Positions 1 through 9,069 are shown, counted from the stretch's first letter. The stretch: DNA of 63,579 nucleotides from an uncultured Colwellia sp. (GCA_913061475.1 CAJXUN010000026.1:1-63579); one strand, 5' to 3'. The notes: generated by a model not told the origin, from the sequence alone. Numbers and translations: made by a program.

Positions 1-54
1 ATAGTTATTTATTAAAAAAGGAGGCTTAAGCCTCCTTTTTTAATAAATAACTAT
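1..54. terminator. Long perfect palindrome, bidirectional terminator downstream of hpf
   Basis: The first 54 bases equal their own reverse complement. The core is an A-run, GGAGGC, TTAA, GCCTCC and a T-run, which is a classic intrinsic terminator on either strand. It lies just beyond the hpf stop and would end hpf transcripts, and probably those of a convergent gene to the left. The palindrome reaches the window edge, so it may be longer. Confidence 0.85.
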
Positions 55-58
55 TGGA

Positions 59-415
59 TTAATTCAAGTTCATCTCTTGAACTTTTTCATGAGCAATTTC
101 AGGTGCCGTTACTTCTGGCTTACTGTGTAGATTTGCTTTCAATAAGCCTTTGCGGTGTTTTAATGCGGCATCAAGCTTTTTAGCCGCGACAGAAATAGCA
201 GGATACATCACACTATCGCCTGCCGACGCAGAGATACGCCCTCCTTCATAGGTAGTACGAAGCTCAACATTATGAGTGTTATGCTCATGCGATAAAATTA
301 CGTCTAATGAAATTAAGGTTGGAAAGTGGGTAGATATTTTTGAAAACTTTTCATTGATATGTTCTTTAATGGAATCGGTAACGTCAACGTGATGACCAGA
401 AAGATTTATTTTCAT
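59..415 (-). CDS. hpf: Ribosome hibernation promoting factor (HPF/RaiA family)
   Basis: A 118-residue protein of the short HPF/YfiA family. Family members bind the decoding centre of the 30S subunit and promote 100S dimers or inactive 70S ribosomes in stationary phase or stress. It starts MKINLSGHHVDVTDSI, close to E. coli Hpf, and keeps the conserved GGRISASAGDSVMYPAI stretch (about residues 58-74) and the basic KKLDAALKHRKGLLK helix. The C-terminal tail (residues 96-118) is slightly longer than in E. coli Hpf. An AAGGAACA ribosome-binding site precedes the ATG. Whether it acts as Hpf or RaiA cannot be decided from sequence alone. Confidence 0.9.
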   Translation of the reverse strand: MKINLSGHHVDVTDSIKEHINEKFSKISTHFPTLISLDVILSHEHNTHNVELRTTYEGGRISASAGDSVMYPAISVAAKKLDAALKHRKGLLKANLHSKPEVTAPEIAHEKVQEMNLN

Positions 416-796
416 AGGTGTTCCTTTTTATTAGTTACTCATACTAATCTTGGGTCTAAATGTTAAAAACGCAAGTTAATTAGGTAAATTTCACCACTAA
501 TTTGTCGATAAATGCTCAAATCAAATGAACTAATCACTTAGGCTATTGTTAAATATCTTGATTTATAAGTTACACCTCTTTCCAGTACAGCAGCACTAAG
601 AAGATGTAACCTTGTTAAAGCACTACTATCCATCCTCATTTATCTAACTTGCTTAATGAACACCGACTGCCAGTAATTTATTTAATTTCCAGCCTAAACA
701 ACAAAGTCACGAAACAAAAGGAGCATTTTTCAATATTATTCAGTTATAATTACGGCTCATTTATTATTTATTTTCGGCAAAAAAAGAGATTTTTGA
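416..796. other. Divergent intergenic region hpf / acyltransferase
   Basis: This 381-base AT-rich gap separates two divergent genes and should hold both promoters. A TATAAT at 745-750 lies about 47 bases before the acyltransferase ATG, but I see no good -35 partner. No ORF with a ribosome-binding site or convincing hairpin is visible. Confidence 0.5.
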
Positions 797-1894
797 ATGT
801 TTGATGATATACGCCCTTATCGTGATGATGAGGTAGTTGCAGTAATCGAAAAGTTAATTAACGAATCAGGCTTACAAGCGTCGATTGCTAGTTTAAAAAT
901 GCCACGCTTATATCAAGTATTGCCAACGCTTGCCTGTGCAATTGTTAAGTGGTCATTAAAGTTTCGGGCACAAAAATTTAATAGTATTGATGAAATTCAA
1001 ATTGAAGTTGCTAAATATCTGCATCATTTAATCAAAAGCAGTACCGCGGGCTTTACTTTTAGTGGTATTGATAATTTTGACAACACTAAGCCTGCGCTAT
1101 TTATTAGTAATCATCGAGATATTGTTTTAGACGTAGCATTAGTCAACTTAGCCTTGTACAAAAGCGGTATCAGTACGGTTGAAGCGGCGGTTGGCGATAA
1201 CTTACTGCACCAACCCTGGGTGGCAGACTTAATGCGCATCAATAAAAGCTTTATTGTTAAGCGTAGTGCAGAAAATAAGCGCGCTATGTTGAATGCTTCA
1301 AAGCAATTATCAGCATATATTCATGATACTGTCGCGAACCGTCAACAAAACATTTGGATTGCACAACGCGAAGGCCGCGCCAAAGATGGCATAGATAAAA
1401 CTAATTCAGCCTTAATATCGATGTTATTATTGAACAAAGCTAAGCCAACGCCGATAGCTGAATATTTGGCCGAGCTTAATATCGTGCCGGTATCGATTTC
1501 TTACGAATTTGACCCTTGTGATAGTGATAAAGCTATTGAACTTGCTGAAAGAGCCGCCACGGGTAGCTATCAAAAACAAGAAGGTGAAGACTTAAAAAGT
1601 ATCACCCAAGGGTTAATAGGACAAAAAGGCCGAGTGCATATCGAATTTTGCCCGCCTATCCTTGGTGACTACACCGACAGCAAAGCTATTGCGACTGCTA
1701 TTGATAAAGAAATTATCAGCAACTATAAATTATACGACAGTAACTTAGTTGCCCACGCAACACTTAATCAGCAAGCGACTGATAACTCTGTGCTTGAACA
1801 ACTCAATAAACGTATGGAAAGCCTAACCAGCGAGCAGAAACACTGGTTGTTAACTATGTATGCTAATCCCGTTAAAGCGAAACAGGAACTTTAA
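797..1894 (+). CDS. 1-acylglycerol-3-phosphate acyltransferase-like protein (PlsC superfamily)
   Basis: A 365-residue cytosolic or membrane-associated acyltransferase. The central segment FISNHRDIVLD (about residues 101-111) is the family block I. The catalytic His is followed by Asp at +6, so the spacing is HX5D rather than the textbook HX4D. Block III-like IWIAQREGRAKDG (about residues 187-199) would bind the glycerophosphate. Family members transfer acyl chains to lysophosphatidate or related lipids; the actual acceptor here is unknown. It is a single gene flanked by a terminator at 1956, with no lipid-synthesis neighbour. Confidence 0.75.
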   Translation: MFDDIRPYRDDEVVAVIEKLINESGLQASIASLKMPRLYQVLPTLACAIVKWSLKFRAQKFNSIDEIQIEVAKYLHHLIKSSTAGFTFSGIDNFDNTKPALFISNHRDIVLDVALVNLALYKSGISTVEAAVGDNLLHQPWVADLMRINKSFIVKRSAENKRAMLNASKQLSAYIHDTVANRQQNIWIAQREGRAKDGIDKTNSALISMLLLNKAKPTPIAEYLAELNIVPVSISYEFDPCDSDKAIELAERAATGSYQKQEGEDLKSITQGLIGQKGRVHIEFCPPILGDYTDSKAIATAIDKEIISNYKLYDSNLVAHATLNQQATDNSVLEQLNKRMESLTSEQKHWLLTMYANPVKAKQEL

Positions 1895-1955
1895 AAGCAG
1901 TTGTGCTGAGCCTGAACAGCACTTAAATCACCGCAGATTTAACGCTTAACAACAT

Positions 1956-1987
1956 AAAAAAGCCGTATGACATAAATACGGCTTTTT
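1956..1987 (+). terminator. Intrinsic terminator after the acyltransferase gene
   Basis: The stem AAAAAGCCGTAT / ATACGGCTTTTT with an 8-base loop is followed by a T-rich run. It lies between two convergent genes and can work on both strands. Confidence 0.85.
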
Positions 1988-2037
1988 TATTTTTATTGGC
2001 ACACTTTTAATGATAAAATTCGCCAACGGCGCTGCCG

Positions 2038-3474
2038 CTATTTCTCTTGATAGAAAGCAGACATCGCTTTATATAATGAATACAAATCTACTTTTGAACC
2101 AACAGCATAGGGGGAATGTATCGATAAAATCGGAATACCAAAATCAACCACCTCCATATTATCATTTGATAAGTCACTACCTATGGTGCCACCAGACGCT
2201 TTACCTTTATAGGTTGAGGTTTGCCACTTAATATCCGCATTGTCTAAATAGTTTCGTGTCCACGCCATATACTCAGAATTAGCATTAAAACCACCGCCGT
2301 AAAGCTTTAAGTTAACACCATTACCTAAGCGTGGCGCATTCCCTAGTTCCCATACACCTGACCATGTTGGGTTAACGCCAGGATTTACGTCAGCAGAAAT
2401 TACTTTGGTATTGCGTAGCACTTTACGCAATTGGTAATCATTGTAGCTATCGCCTTTTTGGTTGTAGAGTAGACCACTAATTAAGTCGACTAAATAAGTT
2501 GAACTTGCGCCGGTGTTATTGATGTTGCCTACTTCTTCGTTATCAACTAGATAGGCAATAGCGGTATATTCTGGCGTTTTTTGCTCAGTTATCGCTTTAA
2601 CTGCGGCTATCGATGACGCTTTATCATCTTGGCCATAAGCGGCAATCATACTGCGGTCAAACCCGACATCACGTGGTTTGGTCGCAGGTACTAGCGCAAG
2701 CTCAGCAGAAACTAAGTCTTCAACAGAAATATCATATTCAGACTTTAAATAACTACTGACCTGATCTTTAATTTTTTTATCAAACTCTGGTTTAGCGGCA
2801 ACAATAACATCGAGCTCTTCTTTGCCAATAACCTCTCGACTGGTGCGTTTACGATTAGGTGCGTCAACATGAGGAGCAAGATCTGTTACCAAAAAGATAG
2901 GGTCGTTTTCATCAAAGCCAACTGAAATATTGACCGTTGTACCATCTTTTTTATCAACTCTTCCCACCAAGGCTAGTGGAATATTAACCCATTGATAGGT
3001 TTTAATGCCGCCATGAATATAAGTTTGAAACATAGCAAATTTTTCTTTTTCAAATAACGGTCGACCTTTAAGCTCTAAGCGAGGAGCGTCAATGTGCGCG
3101 CCAACAATACGAGTACCTTGCTCTAACGGTTTCTTCCCGATAACTATCAGGGTGATTGTGCGATCGCGGTTAACATCATAAAAGCGAGAGCCTGGCGATA
3201 ATTTACTTTGCTCTGATAACTTCTTAAAACCTTGTTTTTCAACGCGCTTGATGGTCTCGGTCACAAATGTTAGTTCAGTGGGTACTTTATAAATATAATC
3301 TTTATATTCACTTGCGTAATGTTCAACCGCTTTTAGTTCTTTAGCACTTAAATTTAACCAGCTAGATGGCGACTCTTGCTTAGCTTTAGCGTCTGCAGCT
3401 TGAACAAAAGTACTGTGAGAAAAAGTCAGGGCACTGACAATGGCGATGGTGGTTAATGATTTAGTTAACTTCAT
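2038..3474 (-). CDS. Periplasmic M18 family aminopeptidase
   Basis: An M18 (aspartyl aminopeptidase/LAP4-like) dinuclear metallopeptidase that removes N-terminal residues from peptides. Metal-site motifs visible in order are VGAHIDAPRLE, DNEEVGNINNTGASSTY, SADVNPGVNPTW and the C-terminal HSPYAVGSKVDLY. Length (478 residues) is normal for M18. It begins with a signal peptide (MKLTKSLTTIAIVSALTFSH..VQA), so it should be periplasmic, unlike most cytosolic M18 enzymes. I chose ATG 3474 because it gives a canonical signal peptide; an in-frame ATG at 3495 would add seven residues. Monocistronic. Confidence 0.85.
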   Translation of the reverse strand: MKLTKSLTTIAIVSALTFSHSTFVQAADAKAKQESPSSWLNLSAKELKAVEHYASEYKDYIYKVPTELTFVTETIKRVEKQGFKKLSEQSKLSPGSRFYDVNRDRTITLIVIGKKPLEQGTRIVGAHIDAPRLELKGRPLFEKEKFAMFQTYIHGGIKTYQWVNIPLALVGRVDKKDGTTVNISVGFDENDPIFLVTDLAPHVDAPNRKRTSREVIGKEELDVIVAAKPEFDKKIKDQVSSYLKSEYDISVEDLVSAELALVPATKPRDVGFDRSMIAAYGQDDKASSIAAVKAITEQKTPEYTAIAYLVDNEEVGNINNTGASSTYLVDLISGLLYNQKGDSYNDYQLRKVLRNTKVISADVNPGVNPTWSGVWELGNAPRLGNGVNLKLYGGGFNANSEYMAWTRNYLDNADIKWQTSTYKGKASGGTIGSDLSNDNMEVVDFGIPILSIHSPYAVGSKVDLYSLYKAMSAFYQEK

Positions 3475-3636
3475 AGTAATATTTATAATGCTCATCCGGA
3501 TAAAAGGCGAGCACCATGATAAAAGCTACCAATATCCACTGACAAGCTTTATTCGATAAGCTGCACACTTTTAGCTATAAATGTCATAAAAACCAGTATC
3601 GTAACCAGCACTTTGTCATTTGACTCACTCAGGACA

Positions 3637-3954
3637 CTAGAGTGTTAGCATATAGCGACTTATTACAAAGCTAATGAGCCCAACAATCATGGTTAAATAG
3701 ACACTTTTACTTTTAGCTGCTGCTAAGATCGCAAACGTTGCGGCAATGAGATACGGATTATTCAAAGCTAAGTTTAACTGCCCTTTTTGCACAAAAATAA
3801 TCGGCACCCAAATCGCGGTTAATACCGCAGGAGCACTAAAACTTAATAGCTTAGCCATTTTAGCACCCAAGCGTACTGGCAATCGTGGATGAATAAAAAG
3901 GTAGCGTGTTGAAAAAGTAATAACCGCCATCAGAAAAATTGTCAGTAATGTCAT
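3637..3954 (-). CDS. azlD: AzlD family branched-chain amino acid export subunit
   Basis: A 105-residue membrane protein with about four hydrophobic segments and the AzlD-typical start (ITFSTRYLFIHPRLPVRLG). AzlD is the small partner of AzlC; the pair exports branched-chain amino acids or analogues. Its ATG overlaps the azlC stop in an ATGA arrangement (3951-3954), which points to translational coupling. The substrate in this organism is inferred only. Confidence 0.85.
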   Translation of the reverse strand: MTLLTIFLMAVITFSTRYLFIHPRLPVRLGAKMAKLLSFSAPAVLTAIWVPIIFVQKGQLNLALNNPYLIAATFAILAAAKSKSVYLTMIVGLISFVISRYMLTL

Positions 3955-4703
3955 GGTTTCTCCGGCAACACTGGCATAATGTTATCACTTTTACTGCGAT
4001 TTTTTTGCTGCAAACGATCAGTTAAGTAACCACAATACATAGCGACTAGCGCCGCAGCCACTAAGTCTAATTCAAATGCCATTAACTTAAACAACACCGA
4101 CAATACTCCCGCAACGATCACAGTAACTAAAATAGGTAAATTAATGATGGTCGGAATAACTAGCGCGATAAAAGTCACGGCAATGGCAAAATCTAAGCCT
4201 AAATGAGTTAAATCAGGCAAATAACTGCCTGCGATAACCCCGGTGACATTCCATAGTAGCCAAAATAGATAAAAACTGCCGCCAGCAATTAAGGCATAAA
4301 CCAGTCTTAATTGCCCAACAAAAGCCTTGCTATGACCCGATAAAGCAAACAACTCATCAGTTAATAAAAAACCTAACCCATAACGCCAATTAGTCGGCAA
4401 AAGCTTTAATTTATCACGTAAGGCTAAACCATATAAAAAGTGTCGGGAGCTAATAATAAATGTGGTAAATAAAATCGTTGCCAATGAGGCATTATTGGCA
4501 ATGAGTTCAATAGCAACCAATTGCGCTGAACCGGCAAAGACAATGAGCGGCATTAAAAGTGCTTCAAGTACGGAAAAATCTCGCTGAATGGCCAAGGAAC
4601 CACAAAGGATCCCCCAAGGTAACACGGCCAAATTCAATGGCAACATGTCTAAAAAACCTTTTTTTGCCATTGCCCAGCGCGCTTGCTGCTTTGTCATAGC
4701 CAT
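3951..4703 (-). CDS. azlC: AzlC family branched-chain amino acid permease
   Basis: A 250-residue inner-membrane protein with about seven hydrophobic segments. The family signature PLNLAVLPWGILCGSLAIQ is near residue 22, and the FAGSAQLVAIELI segment typical of AzlC/YgaZ follows. It pairs with the overlapping azlD to form a two-subunit exporter of branched-chain amino acids. An alternative start two codons in (4697) is possible. No Lrp/AsnC-type regulator gene adjoins it, although one is often found beside azlCD. Confidence 0.88.
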   Translation of the reverse strand: MAMTKQQARWAMAKKGFLDMLPLNLAVLPWGILCGSLAIQRDFSVLEALLMPLIVFAGSAQLVAIELIANNASLATILFTTFIISSRHFLYGLALRDKLKLLPTNWRYGLGFLLTDELFALSGHSKAFVGQLRLVYALIAGGSFYLFWLLWNVTGVIAGSYLPDLTHLGLDFAIAVTFIALVIPTIINLPILVTVIVAGVLSVLFKLMAFELDLVAAALVAMYCGYLTDRLQQKNRSKSDNIMPVLPEKP

Positions 4704-4900
4704 TAATTATTCACCTAGTATGTTGCTATTTGTTTTCAACCTGTCCACCTAAGCTGCAAACTTAACTGCCTAGGTATACTGAAAAGGCATGTCAGCATCC
4801 ATGAGTTCAACCAGCATGATGCTATGAAGTTTTTCACCTTGATCGAGCAAGCTGAAATTGCCTATGAAAAATCAGAGCTATAAGTTTTAATTGAACAATT

Positions 4901-4980
4901 ATACCAGTCTGATTAGTTTGTGATCTTGCTGTGCATAGAAAAAATATTTCATGTCAGCAATAATTTAGTCAAATTGGTAT
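4901..4980. repeat. MITE-like 80-bp imperfect palindromic element
   Basis: Terminal inverted repeats ATACCAGTCTGATTA (4901-4915) and TAGTCAAATTGGTAT (4966-4980) pair at 12 of 15 positions. Inside, TTGCTG and CAGCAA also pair, so the whole 80 bases can fold into one long imperfect hairpin. It lies in the azlC-kdsB gap with no ORF. Only one full copy was seen in this window; calling it a mobile repeat is inference. Confidence 0.45.
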
Positions 4981-4991
4981 TACATGCATCG

Positions 4992-5031
4992 CCAAACTTA
5001 AAAGAAGCTCTAAAGCCTCTTTTAAGTTTGG
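4992..5031 (-). terminator. Hairpin downstream of kdsB
   Basis: Arms CCAAACTTAAAAGA (4992-5005) and TCTTTTAAGTTTGG (5018-5031) are perfectly complementary over 14 bases, with a partly paired apex. It sits 24 bases after the kdsB stop. There is no long T-run outside the stem, so it is terminator-like rather than a textbook case. Confidence 0.6.
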
Positions 5032-5054
5032 TAAATTTAGTTATCTAATCGATT

Positions 5055-5819
5055 TTATAGCGAACTTGCGTAAGCTCGCGCTTTTTCTAGATCTTCTGGC
5101 GTATCAACCCCTTCAACTGCTAAACGCGTTTTTGCCACCGCGACATGAATTTTTTCGCCTTGCCAAAGCACACGTAATTGTTCTAATGACTCTACTTGCT
5201 CTAACTGACTTGCTGGCCATTGCACATAATCTTTAATAAAGCCGGCTCTATAAGCATAAATACCAATGTGGCGCAGGTAAAAGTCACCAATAGCATTGAT
5301 GTGATCATTATTAAGAAAGCGCTCGCGATCGTAAGGAATGGTCGCACGACTAAAATACAAGGCATAACCATCTTTATCACACAACACTTTTACGGCATTT
5401 GGATTTAAGGCTTCGGCAACATTATCTATTTTCATGGCTAATGTCGCCATGCGGGCTTGATTTTGGTTCGATAAATTATTCGCTACTTGCGCAATATTTT
5501 CGACCGGAATAAAAGGCTCATCGCCTTGAACATTAACAATAACTTGTTGATCTGAAAACTGGTAGCTTTCCATCACTTCAGCGAGGCGTTCTGTACCAGA
5601 TTGATGGTCAGCACGTGTTTTGCAGACTTCACCGCCAAAACTCTTTACTACACGGGCAACTTCATCGTTGTCAGTTGCAACAATAACTTGCTCAGCACCA
5701 CTAGCTAAAGCCTTTTCTACCACCCACTGGATCATAGGCTTACCGGCGATATCAGCAAGCACTTTCCCCGGTAAGCGTGACGACTCAAAACGTGCGGGGA
5801 TCACTACCACAAACGACAT
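5055..5819 (-). CDS. kdsB: 3-deoxy-manno-octulosonate cytidylyltransferase (CMP-KDO synthetase)
   Basis: This 254-residue cytosolic enzyme activates KDO with CTP to CMP-KDO for the lipopolysaccharide inner core. The N-terminal nucleotide-binding motif [17 protein letters not shown], then [18 protein letters not shown] and the HIGIYAYR block are all present and in family order. Length matches E. coli KdsB. It is the last gene of the ycaR-kdsB end of a conserved envelope block, on the same strand as lpxK and msbA, and ends at the 4992 hairpin. Confidence 0.97.
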   Translation of the reverse strand: MSFVVVIPARFESSRLPGKVLADIAGKPMIQWVVEKALASGAEQVIVATDNDEVARVVKSFGGEVCKTRADHQSGTERLAEVMESYQFSDQQVIVNVQGDEPFIPVENIAQVANNLSNQNQARMATLAMKIDNVAEALNPNAVKVLCDKDGYALYFSRATIPYDRERFLNNDHINAIGDFYLRHIGIYAYRAGFIKDYVQWPASQLEQVESLEQLRVLWQGEKIHVAVAKTRLAVEGVDTPEDLEKARAYASSL

Positions 5820-5873
5820 ATAAACCTCATTAATCTTGTTTTCACTTATTGTCTTGCTAGCACCACTTTCGCG

Positions 5874-6056
5874 CTATGCATCATCTTCAGTAATACGACG
5901 AGCTTCACTTTCAAGCAATACTGGAATGTCTTGTTCTATTGCATAAGCTAAACGGTCAAATTTACACACCAGCTCTTTTTTTTCTTTATTATGCTCTAAC
6001 TTCCCTTTACACACAGGGCAGGCTAGAATTTCCATTAATTTCGTATCAAACGCCAT
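5874..6056 (-). CDS. ycaR: Trm112/YcaR family zinc-ribbon-like protein
   Basis: A 60-residue protein, the same length as E. coli YcaR, starting [28 protein letters not shown] supplies one CxxC pair and a later lone Cys is at [10 protein letters not shown]. Trm112-type proteins are small partners or activators of methyltransferases in other organisms; the bacterial role is not settled. ATG 6056 was chosen for its GAGAGAG ribosome-binding site; an upstream in-frame start would add nine basic residues. It lies between lpxK and kdsB, as in Enterobacteria. Confidence 0.9.
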   Translation of the reverse strand: MAFDTKLMEILACPVCKGKLEHNKEKKELVCKFDRLAYAIEQDIPVLLESEARRITEDDA

Positions 6057-6086
6057 AACTCTCTCTCTTAAATGTAATACCAATGA

Positions 6087-6109
6087 CTTGATGAAAATCC
6101 ATCATCAAG
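6087..6109. repeat. Small inverted repeat between ycaR and lpxK
   Basis: CTTGATGA (6087-6094) and TCATCAAG (6102-6109) form a perfect 8-bp stem with a 7-base loop. No T-run follows on either strand, so attenuation or RNA-processing roles are only possibilities. Confidence 0.4.
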
Positions 6110-6159
6110 GAATAATTTTGTCTACTTGCTAATATACCTGATGAACAATGATCGCAACG

Positions 6160-7212
6160 CTACTTACCCGTAAGTGCGGCAATTTCATCTATTACCTGGG
6201 TAATAGCATCAGCACTGGTATTTTTTGAAAATACCGCATCAACCGGTAAATACCAATAATTTTCTTGCGCAAAGTCAGCGCATTTCACCGCATCTTTTTC
6301 TGTCATCAGCAATGGCATATCACGAGGAAACTGCTGTAAATCGTCAATGGCATAGGGTTGATGATCAATAAAGCCTTGAGCACTAGCGACTACAAAACCA
6401 TATTGCTTTAAGGTCTTAAAAAATCGCTCGGGGTCGCCAATGCCGGCAATAGCATTAACCGCTTGGCTCTTGGCAATATTTTGCGTTAGAAACGTCTTCA
6501 GCTCGATACTGACACCCGTTTTAACATTGACCACTTTGTTTGCGCTTAACTGCATGGTTAATATCGGCAGAGTCGAGCTAGCCATTTTTTCTTGCCATAA
6601 GCTTTCGCCGTTAACGACCAGGCAGTCGGCACTTTTAATTCGGCTCTTACTTTCTCGCAAGGGTCCTGCAGGTAATAATAAACCGTTGCCAAATAGCCGT
6701 TTACCATCGACAACGACAAATTCGAAATCCCGTGCTAAACGATAATGCTGTAAACCATCATCGGCAATGATCAGTTCACAACCTTGCTCGATAAGCAGCC
6801 GACAACCGGCAATTCTATCAGCACCAATAGCCACATTGATGCCAGTGCGTTGAAAAATTAATAACGGTTCATCACCGGCTTGCTCTGCGCTGCTTTTTGC
6901 ACACACTTGATAAGGATAATGCGGTGCCTTTGAGCCGTAACCTCGACTCACGACCCCTACTTTTATCCCTTGCTTACTAAGCTTTTCAACTAAATAAAGC
7001 GTCAGTGGTGTTTTACCATTACCACCAATACCAATATTACCAACAATAACAACAGGAACCGACAGCTTTATCTGTTTCAGTAACCCTAATTGATATGCAA
7101 CACGGCGAATAAAACTCAACATAAAAAATAGCATCATGAATGGCAACAATAATGGCACTAAAATCCATTTTGCTGAATGACCATGAAACCAAACTTTTTC
7201 AATCAAGCGCAT
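6160..7212 (-). CDS. lpxK: Tetraacyldisaccharide 4'-kinase
   Basis: This 350-residue kinase phosphorylates the 4' position of the lipid A disaccharide precursor at the inner membrane. An N-terminal membrane anchor (LVPLLLPFMMLFFMLSF, about residues 18-34) precedes the P-loop VGNIGIGGNGKTPLT (about residues 57-71). VVSRGYGSKA, the IADDGLQHYRLARD block and GNGLLLPAGPLRE follow as in LpxK. It follows msbA by 42 bases on the same strand, the usual msbA-lpxK pairing. Confidence 0.97.
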   Translation of the reverse strand: MRLIEKVWFHGHSAKWILVPLLLPFMMLFFMLSFIRRVAYQLGLLKQIKLSVPVVIVGNIGIGGNGKTPLTLYLVEKLSKQGIKVGVVSRGYGSKAPHYPYQVCAKSSAEQAGDEPLLIFQRTGINVAIGADRIAGCRLLIEQGCELIIADDGLQHYRLARDFEFVVVDGKRLFGNGLLLPAGPLRESKSRIKSADCLVVNGESLWQEKMASSTLPILTMQLSANKVVNVKTGVSIELKTFLTQNIAKSQAVNAIAGIGDPERFFKTLKQYGFVVASAQGFIDHQPYAIDDLQQFPRDMPLLMTEKDAVKCADFAQENYWYLPVDAVFSKNTSADAITQVIDEIAALTGK

Positions 7213-7254
7213 AATTTATGGCCTTATCATTAATAGCCAGATCATTTAGCAAAA

Positions 7255-9018
7255 CTAAGCGCCAAATTGAAATTTATGTAATTGCGCATAAGCACCATCT
7301 TTTGCCAATAACGACTTATGGTCACCTTGCTCTTTAATTTGCCCTTGTTCCATAACAATAATTTTATCAGCACTTTCTATGGTAGATAAACGATGAGCAA
7401 TCACAATGCAGGTACGATTTTTTTGTAAAACACTTAAGGCATCTTGAATATGGCGTTCCGACTCAGTATCTAAAGCACTAGTCGCTTCATCTAAAATAAG
7501 GAATGGCGCATCACATAACAGTGCTCTAGCGATAGCGACACGCTGGCGTTGACCACCTGATAACATAGCACCATTGTCACCAATGTTCGTATCTAAGCCC
7601 TCAGGTAATTCTTCAACAAATTCCATGACATGCGCTTTACGTGCTGCATCTTCGATTTCTTCGCGTGTTGCCAACGGCTTGCCATAAGCTATATTGTTAG
7701 CAATAGAGTCATTAAAAAGTACAACTTGCTGAGAAACATAAGCAAATTGCTTACGTAGATCTTTTAACTTGTATTCTTTAACGTCTCTACCATCAATTAA
7801 AACTCTGCCCGTTGTTGCATTATAAAATCTTAATAATAAAGCGCTAGCAGTAGACTTACCACTACCTGAACGCCCTACTAATGCAACGGTTTCACCAACA
7901 TTAGCGGTAAAACTTAAATTAGTTAATGCTTGCTTTTCTTTTTCATCATCATAAAAGAAGTTCACCTGCTCAAAAGCTAATGTGCCTTTCGCACGCTCTA
8001 TCGCGATAGTGCCGGTATCATGCTCGGTTTTTTGATCCAGTACCGCAAAAATACTCACACAGGCCGCCATACCTTTTTGAAATTCACTATTAACGGTCGT
8101 CAGTAATTTTAACGGTCTAAGTAGGGTTACCATACACATAAGCACGGTCATAAAAACCCCTGCTGAAATATCAGCGCGCATTGAATCAAGGTTGGCAACA
8201 TATAAAACAAAAGCTAAGGCAAATGAGGCAATAATTTGAATAATAGGTACGCTTGCTGACTGTGTTGCGACCATTTTCATACGCTGTTGGCGATTGTGCT
8301 TATTAATTTTCGCAAATCGCTCAAACTCACGCTGCTGACCATCAAAGGTTAGTACCACCTTATGACCGTTAAACGTTTGCTCCGCAGCAGTCGTCACTTC
8401 GCCCATGGCATTTTGAATACCTTTACTGATGCTACGAAAACGCCCTGAAACTACGGTAACTATTACGGCAATCACTGGCGTGATCAGTAAAAATATCGAT
8501 GCTAACTGCCAACTGTTATAAAACATAACAATTAATAAGCCAATCACGAATGCGCCTTGTTGCACTAGGGTCAATAACGCTTTAGAAACAGCACTGAGCA
8601 CTTGTTCGGTATCAAAAGTTAGTTTGGAAATTAGGCTGCCTGTAGATTCTTTATCATGATAAGCAACAGGCATCGACATGACATGTTCAAATAATTCTTG
8701 ACGAATATTAGCCACCACATTATTACCTAACCAAGCCAAGGTATAGTTACCCGCAAAATGACAAATACCGCGTAAAATAAACATTAAAACAATAACAACA
8801 GGCGCCCATTTCATAAACTGTGGGTCTTGGCCATCAAGACCTTTATCAATGAGTGGTTGGAGCTGAGAAAATACAAAACTGTCAATAGCGGCATACCCAA
8901 GCATACCTAAAATCGACACTACGGCGGCCGCTTTATAGGCTTTCGCATACGCCAATAAACGTTTAAAATTTTGCTTAGTGGAATTTTCGGTAGTCTGTGG
9001 TAAGGGTTTTGTCGACAT
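7255..9018 (-). CDS. msbA: Lipid A/phospholipid flippase ABC transporter MsbA
   Basis: A 587-residue half-transporter that flips lipid A-core across the inner membrane. The six-helix N-terminal domain (about residues 25-320) contains the NVVANIRQELFEHVMSMP coupling region. The nucleotide-binding domain has Walker A GRSGSGKST, Q-loop FAYVSQQ, signature LSGGQRQR, Walker B FLILDEATSALD and H-loop IAHRLST. Length and order match E. coli MsbA. It lies between comEC and lpxK, as in E. coli (ycaI-msbA-lpxK). An imperfect inverted repeat lies just upstream at 9045-9069. Confidence 0.97.
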   Translation of the reverse strand: MSTKPLPQTTENSTKQNFKRLLAYAKAYKAAAVVSILGMLGYAAIDSFVFSQLQPLIDKGLDGQDPQFMKWAPVVIVLMFILRGICHFAGNYTLAWLGNNVVANIRQELFEHVMSMPVAYHDKESTGSLISKLTFDTEQVLSAVSKALLTLVQQGAFVIGLLIVMFYNSWQLASIFLLITPVIAVIVTVVSGRFRSISKGIQNAMGEVTTAAEQTFNGHKVVLTFDGQQREFERFAKINKHNRQQRMKMVATQSASVPIIQIIASFALAFVLYVANLDSMRADISAGVFMTVLMCMVTLLRPLKLLTTVNSEFQKGMAACVSIFAVLDQKTEHDTGTIAIERAKGTLAFEQVNFFYDDEKEKQALTNLSFTANVGETVALVGRSGSGKSTASALLLRFYNATTGRVLIDGRDVKEYKLKDLRKQFAYVSQQVVLFNDSIANNIAYGKPLATREEIEDAARKAHVMEFVEELPEGLDTNIGDNGAMLSGGQRQRVAIARALLCDAPFLILDEATSALDTESERHIQDALSVLQKNRTCIVIAHRLSTIESADKIIVMEQGQIKEQGDHKSLLAKDGAYAQLHKFQFGA

Positions 9019-9044
9019 TCATGCTCTCAATACGTTATCTAAAA

Positions 9045-9069
9045 AATATTATCCCTGCGGGATGATATT
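9045..9069. repeat. Imperfect inverted repeat upstream of msbA
   Basis: AATATTATCCC (9045-9055) and GGGATGATATT (9059-9069) are inverted repeats with one mismatch and a 3-base loop. They lie 27-51 bases before the msbA start, in the comEC-msbA gap. An operator or mRNA hairpin is possible, but no known regulator motif was recognised. Confidence 0.4.

Noticed and set aside
2010-2231. Open frame of 73 codons on the plus strand at the 3' end of the M18 gene
   Set aside because: It lies almost wholly antisense to the aminopeptidase, has no family resemblance and no convincing ribosome-binding site.
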